A stretch of DNA of 64,000 nt from Laspinema olomoucense D3b (GCF_025370785.1 NZ_JAMXFA010000003.1:124001-188000), one strand, 5' to 3'; shown: positions 35,194 through 45,439, counted from the stretch's first letter. Translations and numbers: made by a program. Notes: generated by a model from the letters alone, not told the origin.

Positions 35194-37503
35194 TTAGGCT
35201 TCAATCACCACCCGTAAGTTGCCACGTTTTTTGGTGACTCGGCAGGCGGTGGTGGTTCCGGACCGCTCAAATTCTAAATCCAGGAGGGTGGAACCGACGC
35301 GCAGATTCTGGATGCAGAGACTTTCGATCGCCTCCGGTAGGGCCGGGTCAATAATTCGCAGATAATTTCCCGGCGCATCAGGCACTAGATTCGCCATTGT
35401 ATGAATAAACTGGAAAATACTGCCACTGGCCCAAGCTTGGGGAGAACAGGCGACGGGATACTGGACGGGTTCATTCCCCTCACTGCGATCGTACCCGCAG
35501 AACAGTTCGGGAGGCCGTTGATAGGGCTGGGTGATCGTCATATCGAGGATACTGTCGGTCACTTCCAGGGCTTGATCAATGTACCCTTGCGATCGCAATC
35601 CCAAAGCAATCAAGGCATTATCATGAGGCCACACCGACCCGGTATGATATCCCATAGGATTATACGCCGGAGATAAGCGACTAAGGGTGCGAATTCCCCA
35701 CCCACTAAACAGATCCGGTGCAAGGAGTCGTTCCGCCACACTTTGGGCCTTTTCTGGGGTAAAAATGCCCAAGTTCAAACAGTGGCCGGGATTGGAGGAA
35801 ATGCCATCGATCGGTTTGCCTTCTCCATCCAAGGCTAAGGCGCAAAAATCCAGGTCTGAGACCCAAAAATCCCGGTTGAATCGGGTTTTCAGGTTGCGGG
35901 CTTCTTCTTCCCAGCGTTCGGCCAAATCCAGGCGTTTTTTCAAGCGGGCGAGTTCGCTAAGACGCTGTTTGGCGGCATACACATAGCCTTGCACTTCACA
36001 TAAGGCGATCGGGGGGTTGGCTAATTTGCCATCGCGATCGACGATGCAATCACTGGAGTCTTTCCAGCCTTGGTTCGCCAAACCGCGATTGGATTTACAG
36101 GCATAAGTGAGATAGCCGGTTGCTTCCATTTCGCGGTCAATCCAGTCCATAGCCGCGATCGCATTGGACCAGAGGCGATCAAGGGTATCGCGATCGTGAG
36201 TCCAAGCATAATATTCCGCATACAGCATCAACCACAGCGGTGTTGCATCGACAGTTCCGTAATAGGGTGTATGGGGAACTTCATTACATCGCGCCATTTC
36301 CCCTAAGCGGATTTCATGCAAAATCTTGCCCGGTTGTTCATCCCGCCACTCATCCCAGGTTTTACCTTGATATTCCGCCAAAATTTCCAGGGTCGATCGC
36401 GCGATTTCCGGGTCTAAAATCAGGGTTTGAGATGCAGCAATAATCGAGTCTCGTCCAAACAAGGTAGAAAACCAGGGAATTCCTGCCGATAGCGCTTTCC
36501 CTTTCCCCCAACTTTGCCTGAGCAAATATATATCTTGTTCGGCTTGCTCGATCGCCTCATTGATGGCTTTATTATTCGTGCGAATCCGCGTCGCGGAATT
36601 CCGCCATTCTTGCTCCTCCATCAAAATTGATGCTTTCGCCTGCATCAGGCTTCCTGGGGTATTTCCGGCAGTTGTAGGCCGGGTATCGGTGAGTAGTTGC
36701 AGGCGATACCCGAAGACTTGAGTTTCGTGAGAGTCTAACTCTAAGTTCCAAACGGCAGTATATCCGTCCAGATAATCCGGTTGGCGCTGGACAAAAGTGA
36801 TGCGGGATTCCATCACCGACCCGTCAAGTCCTTTGTAGGCTAACATTAGTTCCTGGGGCGAGTTCATCCCCGAGGAAGTCCGCGATCGCCCGGGGATGTC
36901 CTCTTCTTTCATGAGTTCAGGACTCTCCCCGAATTCCCCTGAACCATTACCATTGTGCGAGCCATTTTCCGGTTGATCCAGTCGCAAAAGCTGGCCGCGT
37001 CCTTCCCGATTAAATCCTCGAATTTCAAACAAGTCTACAAAATCGGCCCCAAAACTGAGAGTGAGTTGAAATTTAACCGGCTGAGTGTTATAATTTGTTG
37101 CCTTGAGTTCTTCAAACAATCCGCCATTTAAGATAATATCTCGTTGGATGCCGATCGTCTCTGCCCGAATGCGATCGCCAATCCGGGGATTTGCACACAA
37201 TACAGACATTGCGAATCCCTTACGAGCATTACTACTGAGCAGAATGGGGGCATGACCCTCGATTTGCAATTCTAACCGACTTAAAAAGCGGGTATCGTGA
37301 CAAAATAAACCCATGCTGCCTTGACGTTCGTCCGTCAGCAAACCCGCGATATTGCCTATGGTATCGGTAATTAAAAATAGATCGTCATCTTTGAGAGTGA
37401 GGGTCGGTTGGGGATGTTCACTCACCACACTCGGCCACTGGGCGATCGCTGCTGCTTCGGCGGGAACGAATAATTTCCCTTCGATTTCTACGGTATCTGA
37501 CAT
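35194..37503 (-). CDS. Amylo-alpha-1,6-glucosidase-type glycogen debranching protein
   Basis: 769 residues. The N-terminal third is a beta-sandwich of the GDE_N_bis type (DDDLFLITDTIGNIAGLLTD, MGLFCHDTRFLSRLELQIEG). The C-terminal half is an (alpha/alpha)6 barrel of the glycogen-debranching C-domain (IPWFSTLFGRDSIIAASQTL, TPYYGTVDATPLWLMLYAEY, GYHTGSVWPHDNALIALGLR, QAWASGSIFQFIHTM). Such proteins hydrolyse alpha-1,6 branch points or act on related oligosaccharides. Cytoplasmic (no signal). It is followed on the same strand, 225 bp upstream, by a GT4 glycosyltransferase. The exact substrate in cyanobacteria is not settled. Confidence 0.85.
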   Translation of the reverse strand: MSDTVEIEGKLFVPAEAAAIAQWPSVVSEHPQPTLTLKDDDLFLITDTIGNIAGLLTDERQGSMGLFCHDTRFLSRLELQIEGHAPILLSSNARKGFAMSVLCANPRIGDRIRAETIGIQRDIILNGGLFEELKATNYNTQPVKFQLTLSFGADFVDLFEIRGFNREGRGQLLRLDQPENGSHNGNGSGEFGESPELMKEEDIPGRSRTSSGMNSPQELMLAYKGLDGSVMESRITFVQRQPDYLDGYTAVWNLELDSHETQVFGYRLQLLTDTRPTTAGNTPGSLMQAKASILMEEQEWRNSATRIRTNNKAINEAIEQAEQDIYLLRQSWGKGKALSAGIPWFSTLFGRDSIIAASQTLILDPEIARSTLEILAEYQGKTWDEWRDEQPGKILHEIRLGEMARCNEVPHTPYYGTVDATPLWLMLYAEYYAWTHDRDTLDRLWSNAIAAMDWIDREMEATGYLTYACKSNRGLANQGWKDSSDCIVDRDGKLANPPIALCEVQGYVYAAKQRLSELARLKKRLDLAERWEEEARNLKTRFNRDFWVSDLDFCALALDGEGKPIDGISSNPGHCLNLGIFTPEKAQSVAERLLAPDLFSGWGIRTLSRLSPAYNPMGYHTGSVWPHDNALIALGLRSQGYIDQALEVTDSILDMTITQPYQRPPELFCGYDRSEGNEPVQYPVACSPQAWASGSIFQFIHTMANLVPDAPGNYLRIIDPALPEAIESLCIQNLRVGSTLLDLEFERSGTTTACRVTKKRGNLRVVIEA

Positions 37504-37620
37504 AATCCTCAGACTTGCGCGTACACATTAAAAAGGCAGCCGCAGAAATTTAGACTGAGCCAAATGTTTTACGACCGCCTTTTTTATTATAGCTTTCTAT
37601 TTGAGGATGACCGAGGATGG

Positions 37621-37692
37621 GTTAGAAACCGGGTTTCTGAAAAAATCCGGGGTCATTCGCCATCACTCTAGTGCAGAAACCCTGTTGCTTGT
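37621..37692. repeat. Dispersed palindromic repeat, copy 3
   Basis: GTTAGAAACCGGGTTTCTG at the left; CAGAAACCCTGTTGCTTGTC at the right. Same family as 1-80 and 20061-20140. Confidence 0.5.
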
Positions 37693-37728
37693 CTTATATC
37701 TTTGGGTAGATATTGTACCCTTTACAAC

Positions 37729-38802
37729 TTAGGCAACATTCAGACGACTGAAAACCTTCCCATTTTTGGTAAAGCGTTCCGCCAGGATTTGCTGATATAC
37801 CGCTTCATAACCTTCCGTCATGCGGACTACGCTGAAGTGGGACAACACGCGATCGCGACAGTCATAACGGTTCAATGCTGCCGCTTTATCAATTGACGCG
37901 ATGCACTCTTCCACCGTTCGGCACAAAAAGCCCGTTTTCCCGTGGGCGATCACTTCAGGGGTTGACCCCATTTCCATTGCAATGACTGGGGTTCCCGTTG
38001 CCATTGATTCAATCATCACCAAACCAAACGGTTCGCGCCAGGTAATTGGGAATAACGTTGCTACTGCGCCTCCCATTAACTCACATTTCTGAGCATGGTT
38101 CGCTTCCCCTAAATATTGGATCTGCTCGCCATCAATCTGGGGGGCAATTTCCCGCTCAAAAAACTCGCGATCGACCAGATCCACTTTCCCCGCCATCTTC
38201 AACTGCCAACCGGAACGCTTAGCAATCTCGATCGCCAAATGAGGACCTTTTTCCGGGGAGAGTCGGCCTAAGAACGCCAGGTAGGGGGGATTTTCCGGTT
38301 GCGATCGAAACTCATAAATGTTCGGATCAATGCCATTATAAACCGTGTCCACACAATTGAGTCCTAATCGAGGCTCTCTTTGTGAATGCGAAATGCTCAC
38401 ATAATGTTGATTCCGAGCATAAGTAAAGAGCTTTTCATTATCCGGAGTGAAAATCCCATGTAGCGTATGCACCGTCGGGGTTTTCACCAAATTAGCGTAG
38501 GGGAGTGCGCTTGCCCCCATGTGTGAGTGAATAATATCAAACTCATCGGCTCTTTCGTACACCTGACTCAGTTGCAGCATTTCATAAATGCCATACTCCT
38601 TGACACTCGGATCTGTGCGAATGGCTCTTGGATGTACGGATTCTAGTTGGGCTAAAGTCAGGGAATCGCCGCTGGCAAATAAAGTGACTTCATGTCCTCG
38701 GCGAACGAGTTCATCGGTGAGTAAACCCACGACCAATTCTATACCACCATAAGCCGGAGGGGGGACGCGTTCCCATAACGGTGCGACTTGGGCGATCCGC
38801 AT
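37729..38802 (-). CDS. Glycosyltransferase family 4
   Basis: A 357-residue GT-B fold retaining glycosyltransferase. N-terminal acceptor domain: PPAYGGIELVVGLLTDELVR, GHEVTLFASGDS, IIHSHMGASALPYANLV. Donor domain: LAFLGRLSPEKGPHLAIEIA, then TWREPFGLVMIESMATGTPV with the E-x7-E nucleotide-sugar site, and EMGSTPEVIAHGKTGFLC. Cytoplasmic. Adjacent, on the same strand, to the glucosidase-type genes, so possibly involved in glucan or glycolipid synthesis; the acceptor is unknown. Start ATG at 38802 follows AGGAGAG. Confidence 0.9.
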   Translation of the reverse strand: MRIAQVAPLWERVPPPAYGGIELVVGLLTDELVRRGHEVTLFASGDSLTLAQLESVHPRAIRTDPSVKEYGIYEMLQLSQVYERADEFDIIHSHMGASALPYANLVKTPTVHTLHGIFTPDNEKLFTYARNQHYVSISHSQREPRLGLNCVDTVYNGIDPNIYEFRSQPENPPYLAFLGRLSPEKGPHLAIEIAKRSGWQLKMAGKVDLVDREFFEREIAPQIDGEQIQYLGEANHAQKCELMGGAVATLFPITWREPFGLVMIESMATGTPVIAMEMGSTPEVIAHGKTGFLCRTVEECIASIDKAAALNRYDCRDRVLSHFSVVRMTEGYEAVYQQILAERFTKNGKVFSRLNVA

Positions 38803-39237
38803 ATAAATCTCTCCTGTTTTAAAGAAAAAAAATTAATGTTCAAAAAAAGCTGATCAAGAAATTAAAATCAGCGTGGCTTATTCTTTAACAGCACTTTAAA
38901 TAAAGTGCGATGAATTCGTCAATTGCCCATCAGTACGGAAAACCGCCCGATGACAAGTTCGGTAAGCTTGACTTATCGGAGTCATTCGGTTTAGCTTATC
39001 GATGATAAAAGCTCCGAAAAGTCCTCCGGCTTCTTCCCGTTCCTCATTGATCGGCTCGTTTCAATAACCGATAGAAGTTGGAGATTTCTTCGGTTCTCTT
39101 CCCTTGGGAATAGTCAGAGTCGGAGTCGCAGAATCCGTCAATGGAGTTCGGTTTTGCTCACTATAACTCTGGGGTTTAGCTTGCTATCTTAGGACTATAG
39201 AAACCGTAAAGATGGACTATCCAAGGGAAATAAAACC
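38803..39237. promoter_or_regulatory. Divergent intergenic region (GT4 and DUF760 genes)
   Basis: 435 bp between two outward-facing genes. It contains several GAAAACCG/CGGTTTT-like short arms (38935-39010) but no operator I can name. Confidence 0.35.
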
Positions 39238-39576
39238 ATGAACAATTTATCGAATCGCGGGCATTCCTTCTTTAGAAACGACTCAGAAGATGAAAATAGC
39301 CTCTGGGAATATATGCAAGAACTGCACCCCGAGACGATCGCTAAACTGTCGCAACCCTCCAGTGCAGCGGCTGAAATCATGGAACGTAACCTCAGAGGAA
39401 TGTTAGGAGCTTTGCCTCCGGAACATTTCGGTGTCACCATCACCACCAGTCGGGAAAATCTGGGACGGATGTTAGCTTCGGCAATGATGAGTGGTTACTT
39501 TTTACATAATGCCGAACAGCGACAAGTGTTAGAACAGTCCCTCAAAGCTGGCGCGACTGGCTCATCCGAATCCTAA
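39238..39576 (+). CDS. DUF760 family protein
   Basis: 112 residues. The DUF760 family is found in cyanobacteria and plastids. Its signature is visible as LWEYMQELHPETIAKLSQPS, IMERNLRGMLGALPPEHFGV and TITTSRENLGRMLASAMMSG-YFLHNAEQR. Soluble, no signal. Function unknown; plastid members have been linked to regulated proteolysis, which I cannot assess here. Facing the ccmP gene (convergent, 36 bp apart). Confidence 0.85.
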   Translation: MNNLSNRGHSFFRNDSEDENSLWEYMQELHPETIAKLSQPSSAAAEIMERNLRGMLGALPPEHFGVTITTSRENLGRMLASAMMSGYFLHNAEQRQVLEQSLKAGATGSSES

Positions 39577-39612
39577 AGGCGGTAGGGCAGGCGGCGAACT
39601 TCATCCCGATGA

Positions 39613-40254
39613 TTATTCCTTTCGTTTTTCCATCGGGTGTTCACGTCCCACAATATTTTCGATCGCTGCTACCGCCGCCGCCGAACCCGCTAAAATATCC
39701 CGTTCTTCTCCGCCGAGATAGAGGCGACCAAAACTGCCCACTGCTTGAACTTGTAAGATATTAATCAAGGCCGCTTTTTCCGCCTCATTTGCCGCTAAGG
39801 CAGCATAGGCAGCGGGTTCTACTTCCAAAACGTACAAGGTTTGACCCGCTAGGAGCATTTGTCCCCGGCGGTTGCGGTTGATCAGTTGAGTTTGATGGGG
39901 ATCAACGTTGCGGATAATTTGACTCGACACAATGCGCGGTTTGAGGCGATCGCGTTCCTTCACCCCTAGGGCTTCCAAAATCGCTCCACCGGCGGCCCTC
40001 GTTTCCCCTTGCGAACTGGAATGAATTTCCAGTAATCCATACAATCTTTCTACAAATTGCACCCCAGGACGCACCGATGTCGATTTTAGCGCGATGTCGG
40101 TAATTCGGTTGATTTCAATGCCAGGAGAGATTTCAATCCACAGGGAGGCATCTCCAGGGAGGGGTAAGAACCCCAGGGCCACAGTCCCGATATAGGCGGC
40201 GTGTTGGGACTGCAAGTTGTCTAAAAATACATAACTTCGTAGTTCTATCCCCAA
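39613..40254 (-). CDS. ccmP: Carboxysome shell pseudohexamer protein CcmP
   Basis: A 213-residue tandem bacterial-microcompartment (BMC-T/double) protein. The sequence corresponds along its full length to CcmP of Synechococcus elongatus as I remember it: [55 protein letters not shown], then in the second domain [40 protein letters not shown] and [20 protein letters not shown]. Trimers of CcmP stack to form a nanocompartment with a gated central pore, thought to pass larger metabolites across the beta-carboxysome shell. It is away from the main ccm operon, as usual, but ccmK3-ccmK4 lie only 11 kb further on. Confidence 0.92.
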   Translation of the reverse strand: MGIELRSYVFLDNLQSQHAAYIGTVALGFLPLPGDASLWIEISPGIEINRITDIALKSTSVRPGVQFVERLYGLLEIHSSSQGETRAAGGAILEALGVKERDRLKPRIVSSQIIRNVDPHQTQLINRNRRGQMLLAGQTLYVLEVEPAAYAALAANEAEKAALINILQVQAVGSFGRLYLGGEERDILAGSAAAVAAIENIVGREHPMEKRKE

Positions 40255-40467
40255 GGTTTAAGTCTCCTGTGTTCGGGCAAACAGCCCACTGTGCTGCAAC
40301 CTTTGAGTGTATCTTATTTTCGGGAACCGTTGGCACACAGAGCAGGGGAAAACTAGCCCGAGAGGTCCATAACTCTTACAACGGGAAGCCCAGGCAGTAC
40401 CTTGTCCCTCCCGGGAGGGGTGAATTGGAACTCATTGTGGATAGTTCAATACTGTAATTGCGATCGC

Positions 40468-40788
40468 TTAGAGGGAAAATTCTGGGGAAGTATTTTCCTG
40501 GACTACCGATCGCACTTCACTCGGAGAGAGGGCCACGAGTTTCTCGGTGGCGCGAACTTGGGTGGGTTGATTTTCCAGTTGTTGACGTTCTAGCAGTCCC
40601 CAATCCATCGCCATCTTCGTATAGCGCCGAGACGCCGCGCGATCGATTCCTAGGGACTCTGCCACTTCGTTCAAACTTAACCATTCCGGTTGATTGCGCA
40701 GTCGATGTAAATAGCGCGTGAGAATATCCTGATTGACTTTCATCTTGGGGTCACGATAAAAACTGCCTCGCGGATCTGCACCCTTCAT
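40468..40788 (-). CDS. Small winged-helix-like protein
   Basis: 106 residues (ATG at 40743 is an alternative start giving 91). The middle part WLSLNEVAESLGIDRAASRR followed by YTKMAMDWGLLERQQ looks like a winged helix-turn-helix. The tail (SPSEVRSVVQENTSPEF) is polar. No known family assigned; a DNA-binding role is inferred from the helix pattern. It precedes ccmP on the same strand by about 210 bp. Confidence 0.55.
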   Translation of the reverse strand: MKGADPRGSFYRDPKMKVNQDILTRYLHRLRNQPEWLSLNEVAESLGIDRAASRRYTKMAMDWGLLERQQLENQPTQVRATEKLVALSPSEVRSVVQENTSPEFSL

Positions 40789-40895
40789 AATAAAGCATCC
40801 GCAATCCTCAACTCAACCGGATCCACGCAATAATCCACCGCTTCGGGGATGAAAGTCCCTACCCCGGCGATCGGGGAGGGAATCAATAGAATCCC

Positions 40896-41078
40896 CTAAT
40901 CAATATTGGCGATCGTGAATCCCATCTGGCATTGATAGCGTTCCGGTTGAGCCTCCGAGCATTTTGTCGCGACATAACCACAACTGAGTTGTCCCCCCCG
41001 CCACCGGGGTTGACCACTCGCATCCGCAAGTAAACAGCTTTGACAGACTTGCCGGGGAGCAAGCACTTGATTTTCCAT
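40896..41078 (-). CDS. Cysteine-rich small protein (60 aa)
   Basis: From the ATG at 41078: MENQVLAPRQVCQSCLLADA, then SGQPRWRGGQLSCGYVATKC and ERYQCQMGFTIANID. The cysteine pattern CxxC...C...C...C suggests a zinc ribbon. I recall near-identical short cyanobacterial hypothetical proteins. The frame 40900-41100 is the shadow frame of the same DNA. Confidence 0.65.
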   Translation of the reverse strand: MENQVLAPRQVCQSCLLADASGQPRWRGGQLSCGYVATKCSEAQPERYQCQMGFTIANID

Positions 41079-41278
41079 TACAATAACCAGCATTCGACAC
41101 CTCCTGGCGATCGCCGATGCCACTGCATCTATCTTAAGTCAACACTTTTGAAATCCCGGGAAATTTAGGCTAAAGCTTAACGTTTTGTGATATTAGGAAC
41201 CGTATCTTCCGTTGCATTTTTCCGGATTGTTGGGCTAAATCGCAAATTGCCACCGCCTGGGGTCGCCTCTCAGGGCTA

Positions 41279-41614
41279 GTCTATAAAAACCCACATCCTG
41301 AAGGGTGGGGCTACACGCACGAAGCCTGCCTAAGCGCTATCGCGCAGGCTGCGCCAAACGCAGGCTAAGAAAGAAAACGGAATTCAGGCTATAAAAACCC
41401 ACACCCTGAAGGGTGGGGCTACACAAACGAAGCCTGCCTTCGCAGGCTAAGGGTATTTCCACAAATAAATGCTATTGCATCCGATGCTTAAGCACCCCAC
41501 AAGACTCGATTAGCCCGCGCAGGCGGGCTTTGTCCGTATGCCTCCGGGCTTTCCTTACGGAACGCTACGCGAACAGCCTGCGGGTTTTGTTAAAACAACC
41601 GGATTTGGTATCAG
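41279..41614 (-). repeat. MITE-like element, compound copy 3
   Basis: Contains two direct copies of the block CTATAAAAACCCACA(C/T)CCTG (41281 and 41389 regions) followed by AAGGGTGGGGCTACAC and AAGCCTGCC. Further on are a TTAGCCCGCGCAGGCGGGC palindrome (41511-41529) and the terminal ACAACCGGATTTGGTATCAG (41595-41614). It appears built from overlapping insertions of the same element found at 14194, 22561 and 45318. No gene in 41124-41796. Confidence 0.7.
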
Positions 41615-41796
41615 TTTCAGGCAGGCTGAAAATTGTACTATAATCAATAGTCTCAAATCCGGGAATTTTCCCGATCGCCCCCCGGTGGCCCTGTGTGATT
41701 TTGGCTTCTGGACACTCGCATCAAACACAGCCCAGTTGATCTAGCCAGTTCCCCAAGATTTGTGATAGTTTTGTTTTCTTCGATAGAGGTTCAGCC

Positions 41797-43080
41797 GTGA
41801 CTCAGACCAACTTAGACTTCCTAGCAACCACCGATCCAGAGCTTACAGGTTACATCCAGCAAGAATTACAGCGCCAACGGGATGGCATCGAACTGATTGC
41901 CAGCGAAAACTTTACCTCCGCAGCGGTATTAGCTGCCCAAGGTTCCGTACTCACCAACAAATACGCCGAAGGATTGCCCGGTAAGCGTTATTATGGCGGG
42001 TGCGAATTTGTCGATAAAATTGAACAACTCGCCATCGATCGCGCCAAACAGCTCTTTGGGGCCGCCCATGCCAACGTGCAACCCCATTCCGGCGCACAGG
42101 CGAATTTTGCCGTCTTCCTGGCCCTGCTGCAACCGGGAGATACCATCATGGGGATGGACCTCTCTCATGGGGGACATTTAACCCACGGGTCTCCCGTGAA
42201 CGTCTCCGGCAAATGGTTTAAAGTCGAACATTACGGCGTCAGTCGCGAAACCGAACGCCTCGATTATGACCAAATTCGCGACTTGGCGAAGCAACATCAG
42301 CCGAAGATGATTATTTGCGGCTATTCTGCCTATCCCAGAATCATTGATTTTGAGAAATTCCGGGCGATCGCCTATGAAGTAGGGGCCTATCTCATGGCGG
42401 ATATTGCCCACATCGCCGGATTAGTCGCCACGGGACATCATCCCAATCCCCTCTCCCACTGCCACGTTGTCACCACCACCACCCACAAAACCCTACGCGG
42501 TCCTCGGGGTGGGTTAATCCTCACCAACGACGAGGAATTGGGCAAAAAATTCGATAAAGCCGTCTTCCCCGGTACTCAAGGCGGACCCTTAGAGCACGTC
42601 ATCGCCGGAAAAGCCGTCGCCTTTGGAGAGGCCCTCAAACCTGAGTTTAAAGCCTATTCGGGCCAAGTAATTGCCAATGCGCAGGCAATGGCGGCGCAAT
42701 TGCAAAGGCGAGGACTGAAACTGGTGAGCGATGGGACGGATAATCATTTGATGCTGGTGGACCTGCGATCGGTTGATATGACGGGTAAACTAGCCGATAA
42801 ACTGGTGAGCGAAGTGCATATCACCGCGAACAAAAACACCGTTCCCTTTGATCCGCAATCGCCTTTTGTCACCAGTGGATTGCGCTTAGGGTCCCCTGCC
42901 ATGACCACACGCGGCATGGGAACCCCGGAATTTACTGAGATTGCCAACATCATCAGCGATCGCCTCTTAAACCCCGAGGATGAGTCGGTAGCAGCCGACT
43001 GTCGCCAACGGGTGGCAAGTCTGTGCGATCGCTTCCCCCTCTATCCCCACTTGACTATTCCCGTTCCTGCCTTAGCGTAG
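41797..43080 (+). CDS. glyA: Serine hydroxymethyltransferase
   Basis: A 427-residue PLP enzyme that interconverts serine and glycine and charges tetrahydrofolate with a one-carbon unit. Start GTG at 41797. Clear signatures: [40 protein letters not shown], the PLP-lysine region [38 protein letters not shown] and [15 protein letters not shown]. The length is standard. Preceded by the compound MITE-like repeat and not obviously in an operon. Confidence 0.97.
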   Translation: MTQTNLDFLATTDPELTGYIQQELQRQRDGIELIASENFTSAAVLAAQGSVLTNKYAEGLPGKRYYGGCEFVDKIEQLAIDRAKQLFGAAHANVQPHSGAQANFAVFLALLQPGDTIMGMDLSHGGHLTHGSPVNVSGKWFKVEHYGVSRETERLDYDQIRDLAKQHQPKMIICGYSAYPRIIDFEKFRAIAYEVGAYLMADIAHIAGLVATGHHPNPLSHCHVVTTTTHKTLRGPRGGLILTNDEELGKKFDKAVFPGTQGGPLEHVIAGKAVAFGEALKPEFKAYSGQVIANAQAMAAQLQRRGLKLVSDGTDNHLMLVDLRSVDMTGKLADKLVSEVHITANKNTVPFDPQSPFVTSGLRLGSPAMTTRGMGTPEFTEIANIISDRLLNPEDESVAADCRQRVASLCDRFPLYPHLTIPVPALA

Positions 43081-43180
43081 AGCATAGCTCAGTTTGTAGT
43101 AACGACTTGCTGTCGTTGCCGCGTGACTTGGCTTTGCCATCTCAAGAGGACCCCACCCTAACCCTCCCCAAGACACAGGG

Positions 43181-43646
43181 GAGGGCTGTTTCATTCTCCT
43201 GAGTAGGGCGCATAGATAAATACCTGCTCACTCGCGAGACATTGACCACCCCGCCCCTGCGGGGCACCCCTCCACAGGAGGGGAATTTTGGGGCTTATTC
43301 CTTTCTGGTGGAGTAGGGCTGTTTGATTCTCAAGGGCCCAATTAATTTGGGGATTGTTCAATCGCTTTATCTGCCAGGGGATCCAGGCTTATTCCCCTCC
43401 TGTGGAGGGGTGCACCTTCGGGGCGGGGTGGAATTCCCCTCCTGTGGAGGGGTGCACCTTCGGGGCGGGGTGGAATTCCCCTCCTGTGGAGGAGTGCCCC
43501 GCAGGGACGGGGTGGAATTCCCCTCCTGTGGAGGGGTGCCCCGCAGGGGCGGGGTGGTCCTTAGTTCAAACTTAGGAAATAAAGCCGAAAACCCTTGTGC
43601 TGTAAAGCTTACGCGGGCAAAAAAATTTTAGAATGAAACAGCCCTC
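43181..43646. repeat. Large palindromic repeat cluster with 4 x 42-bp tandem units
   Basis: Four direct 42-bp units begin at 43391, 43433, 43475 and 43517. Each is made of CCCCTCCTGTGGAGGGG and a GGGC-rich palindrome. An inverted copy of the same unit is at 43247-43286. The whole is bounded by 17-bp perfect inverted repeats, GAGGGCTGTTTCATTCT (43181-43197) and its complement (43630-43646), each next to a CCCTCCCC-AAGA(C/T)ACA hairpin. Open frames across it (43323-43631 and 43354-43575) only reflect the multiple-of-three period. Confidence 0.8.
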
Positions 43647-43814
43647 CCCAAGATACAAGGGAGGGGACCGGAGGTGGACTTCAGAATAATGACAAATGAC
43701 CAATGACAAATGACAAATCCCCCAATCTTTAATAAAACCAGCAAATTCCCCCACCTTGCCGCCGATTCGCTCTAAGATAAAAGATTGCACCCATCAACGA
43801 AGCCCGATCAAGTT

Positions 43815-45218
43815 ATGAGTAAGGGGACACTGTTCGATAAAGTTTGGAATTTACATACCGTCGGTACTCTAACCTCCGGACAAACCCAGTTGTTTATTGG
43901 ACTGCACCTCATCCACGAAGTTACCAGTCCCCAAGCATTCGCCATGTTGCGCGAACGGGAACTGAAAGTGTTGTTTCCAGAACGGACTGTGGCAACGGTA
44001 GACCATATTGTACCAACTGAAAATCAAGCGCGTCCCTTTGCCGATGTCCTGGCAGAAGAGATGATTGTTGCGTTAGAGGACAATTGTAAGGCGCATAATA
44101 TTCGCTTTTATAATGTGGGTTCAGGACGGCAGGGAATTGTCCATGTGATTGCACCGGAACAGGGACTCACCCAACCGGGAATGACGATCGCCTGTGGGGA
44201 TTCGCACACCTCAACTCACGGCGCATTTGGGGCGATCGCCTTTGGGATTGGTACCAGTCAAGTGCGCGATGTCCTCGCTTCCCAAACTTTAGCTTTATCT
44301 AAGCTTAAAGTTCGGAAAATTGAAGTCAATGGCACTCTCAATCCGGGGGTTTATGCTAAAGATGTCGTCCTACACCTGATTCGTAAATTAGGGGTGAATG
44401 GCGGCGTGGGATATGCCTACGAATATGCCGGAACCACCTTTGAGCAAATGTCGATGGAAGAACGGATGACCGTTTGTAATATGGCCATTGAAGGCGGGGC
44501 CAGATGTGGATATATTAATCCGGATCAGGTCACGTTTGACTATCTCAAAGGTAGAGAATTTGCACCGAAAGGGGAAGATTGGGATCAGGCGGTGGAGTGG
44601 TGGACGAGTATCCGTAGCGATGCGGATGCCGAATATGATGAGGTGGTGGTCTTTGATGCGGCAGAGATTGCGCCGACGGTGACTTGGGGAATTACACCGG
44701 GACAAGGAATTGGCATCAATGAAACGATTCCAAAACCGGAGGAATTATCGGACAGCGATCGCGCGATCGCGCAAGAAGCGTATCGGTATATGAAGCTAAA
44801 TCCAGGCGATCGCATTGCGGGAACTAAAGTAGATGTTTGCTTTGTGGGAAGCTGCACCAATGGGCGAATTAGTGACCTAAGAGAAGCAGCAAAATTCGCC
44901 AAAGGTCGTCAAGTTGCACCGGGAATTAAAGCCTTTATTGTCCCCGGGTCTGAGGATGTGAAAAAGCAAGCCGAAGCGGAAGGATTGGATAAAGTTTTCC
45001 TAGAAGCGGGCTTTGAATGGCGTGAATCGGGCTGTTCTATGTGTTTGGCGATGAATCCCGATAAGTTGCAAGGCAGTCAAATTAGTGCCTCTTCTTCTAA
45101 TCGGAATTTTAAAGGTCGTCAAGGGTCTTCGGAAGGTCGCACTCTATTAATGAGTCCGGCAATGGTTGTTGCTGCTGCTATTAATGGGGTGGTTTCTGAT
45201 GTTCGGGATTTATTGTAA
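43815..45218 (+). CDS. leuC: 3-isopropylmalate dehydratase large subunit
   Basis: 467 residues from the ATG at 43815. LeuC carries the [4Fe-4S] cluster and, with LeuD, isomerises 2- to 3-isopropylmalate in leucine synthesis. Family marks: [67 protein letters not shown] and [15 protein letters not shown] (cluster cysteines), then [20 protein letters not shown]. leuD follows 271 bp downstream on the same strand, with a MITE-like repeat between them. Confidence 0.97.
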   Translation: MSKGTLFDKVWNLHTVGTLTSGQTQLFIGLHLIHEVTSPQAFAMLRERELKVLFPERTVATVDHIVPTENQARPFADVLAEEMIVALEDNCKAHNIRFYNVGSGRQGIVHVIAPEQGLTQPGMTIACGDSHTSTHGAFGAIAFGIGTSQVRDVLASQTLALSKLKVRKIEVNGTLNPGVYAKDVVLHLIRKLGVNGGVGYAYEYAGTTFEQMSMEERMTVCNMAIEGGARCGYINPDQVTFDYLKGREFAPKGEDWDQAVEWWTSIRSDADAEYDEVVVFDAAEIAPTVTWGITPGQGIGINETIPKPEELSDSDRAIAQEAYRYMKLNPGDRIAGTKVDVCFVGSCTNGRISDLREAAKFAKGRQVAPGIKAFIVPGSEDVKKQAEAEGLDKVFLEAGFEWRESGCSMCLAMNPDKLQGSQISASSSNRNFKGRQGSSEGRTLLMSPAMVVAAAINGVVSDVRDLL

Positions 45219-45222
45219 GGGA

Positions 45223-45242
45223 TAACGACTTAAGTCGTTACT
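45223..45242. repeat. AACGACTT palindrome
   Basis: TAACGACTTAAGTCGTTA is an exact 18-bp palindrome 5 bp after leuC. Related arms GTAACGACTTGCTGT occur at about 43098 and in the hairpin at 48408-48482. Confidence 0.5.
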
Positions 45243-45317
45243 ACCCTCATCGGAGAAACCGCGAAATTATGCTAGTCGGGTTTAACCGACTTCAGCTATT
45301 GATTAGCTGGGGGTTTG

Positions 45318-45439
45318 ATCCCAAATCCGGGTATCAAAAGTCGTTTTTATAGAGTAGCCTGCGCAGGCAGGCTTTGTCCCTATAGCCCCACCCTTGAGGG
45401 TGCGGGTTTTTATAGACTATCAAACCCGGATCCGGCATG
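45318..45439 (+). repeat. MITE-like palindromic element, copy 4 (between leuC and leuD)
   Basis: About 122 bp: TCCCAAATCCGGGTATC at the left, CCTGCGCAGGCAGGC inside, the conserved CCCTTGAGGGTGCGGGTTTT block, and ATCAAACCCGGATCCGGCAT at the right. Same architecture as 14194-14345. It splits the leuCD intergenic region. Confidence 0.75.

Noticed and set aside
43391-43558. Possible CRISPR array
   Set aside because: Units are directly adjacent 42-bp copies without unique spacers, and no cas genes are present.
43323-43631. 102-codon frame over the 42-bp tandem repeats
   Set aside because: Open only because the repeat period is a multiple of three; no start context.
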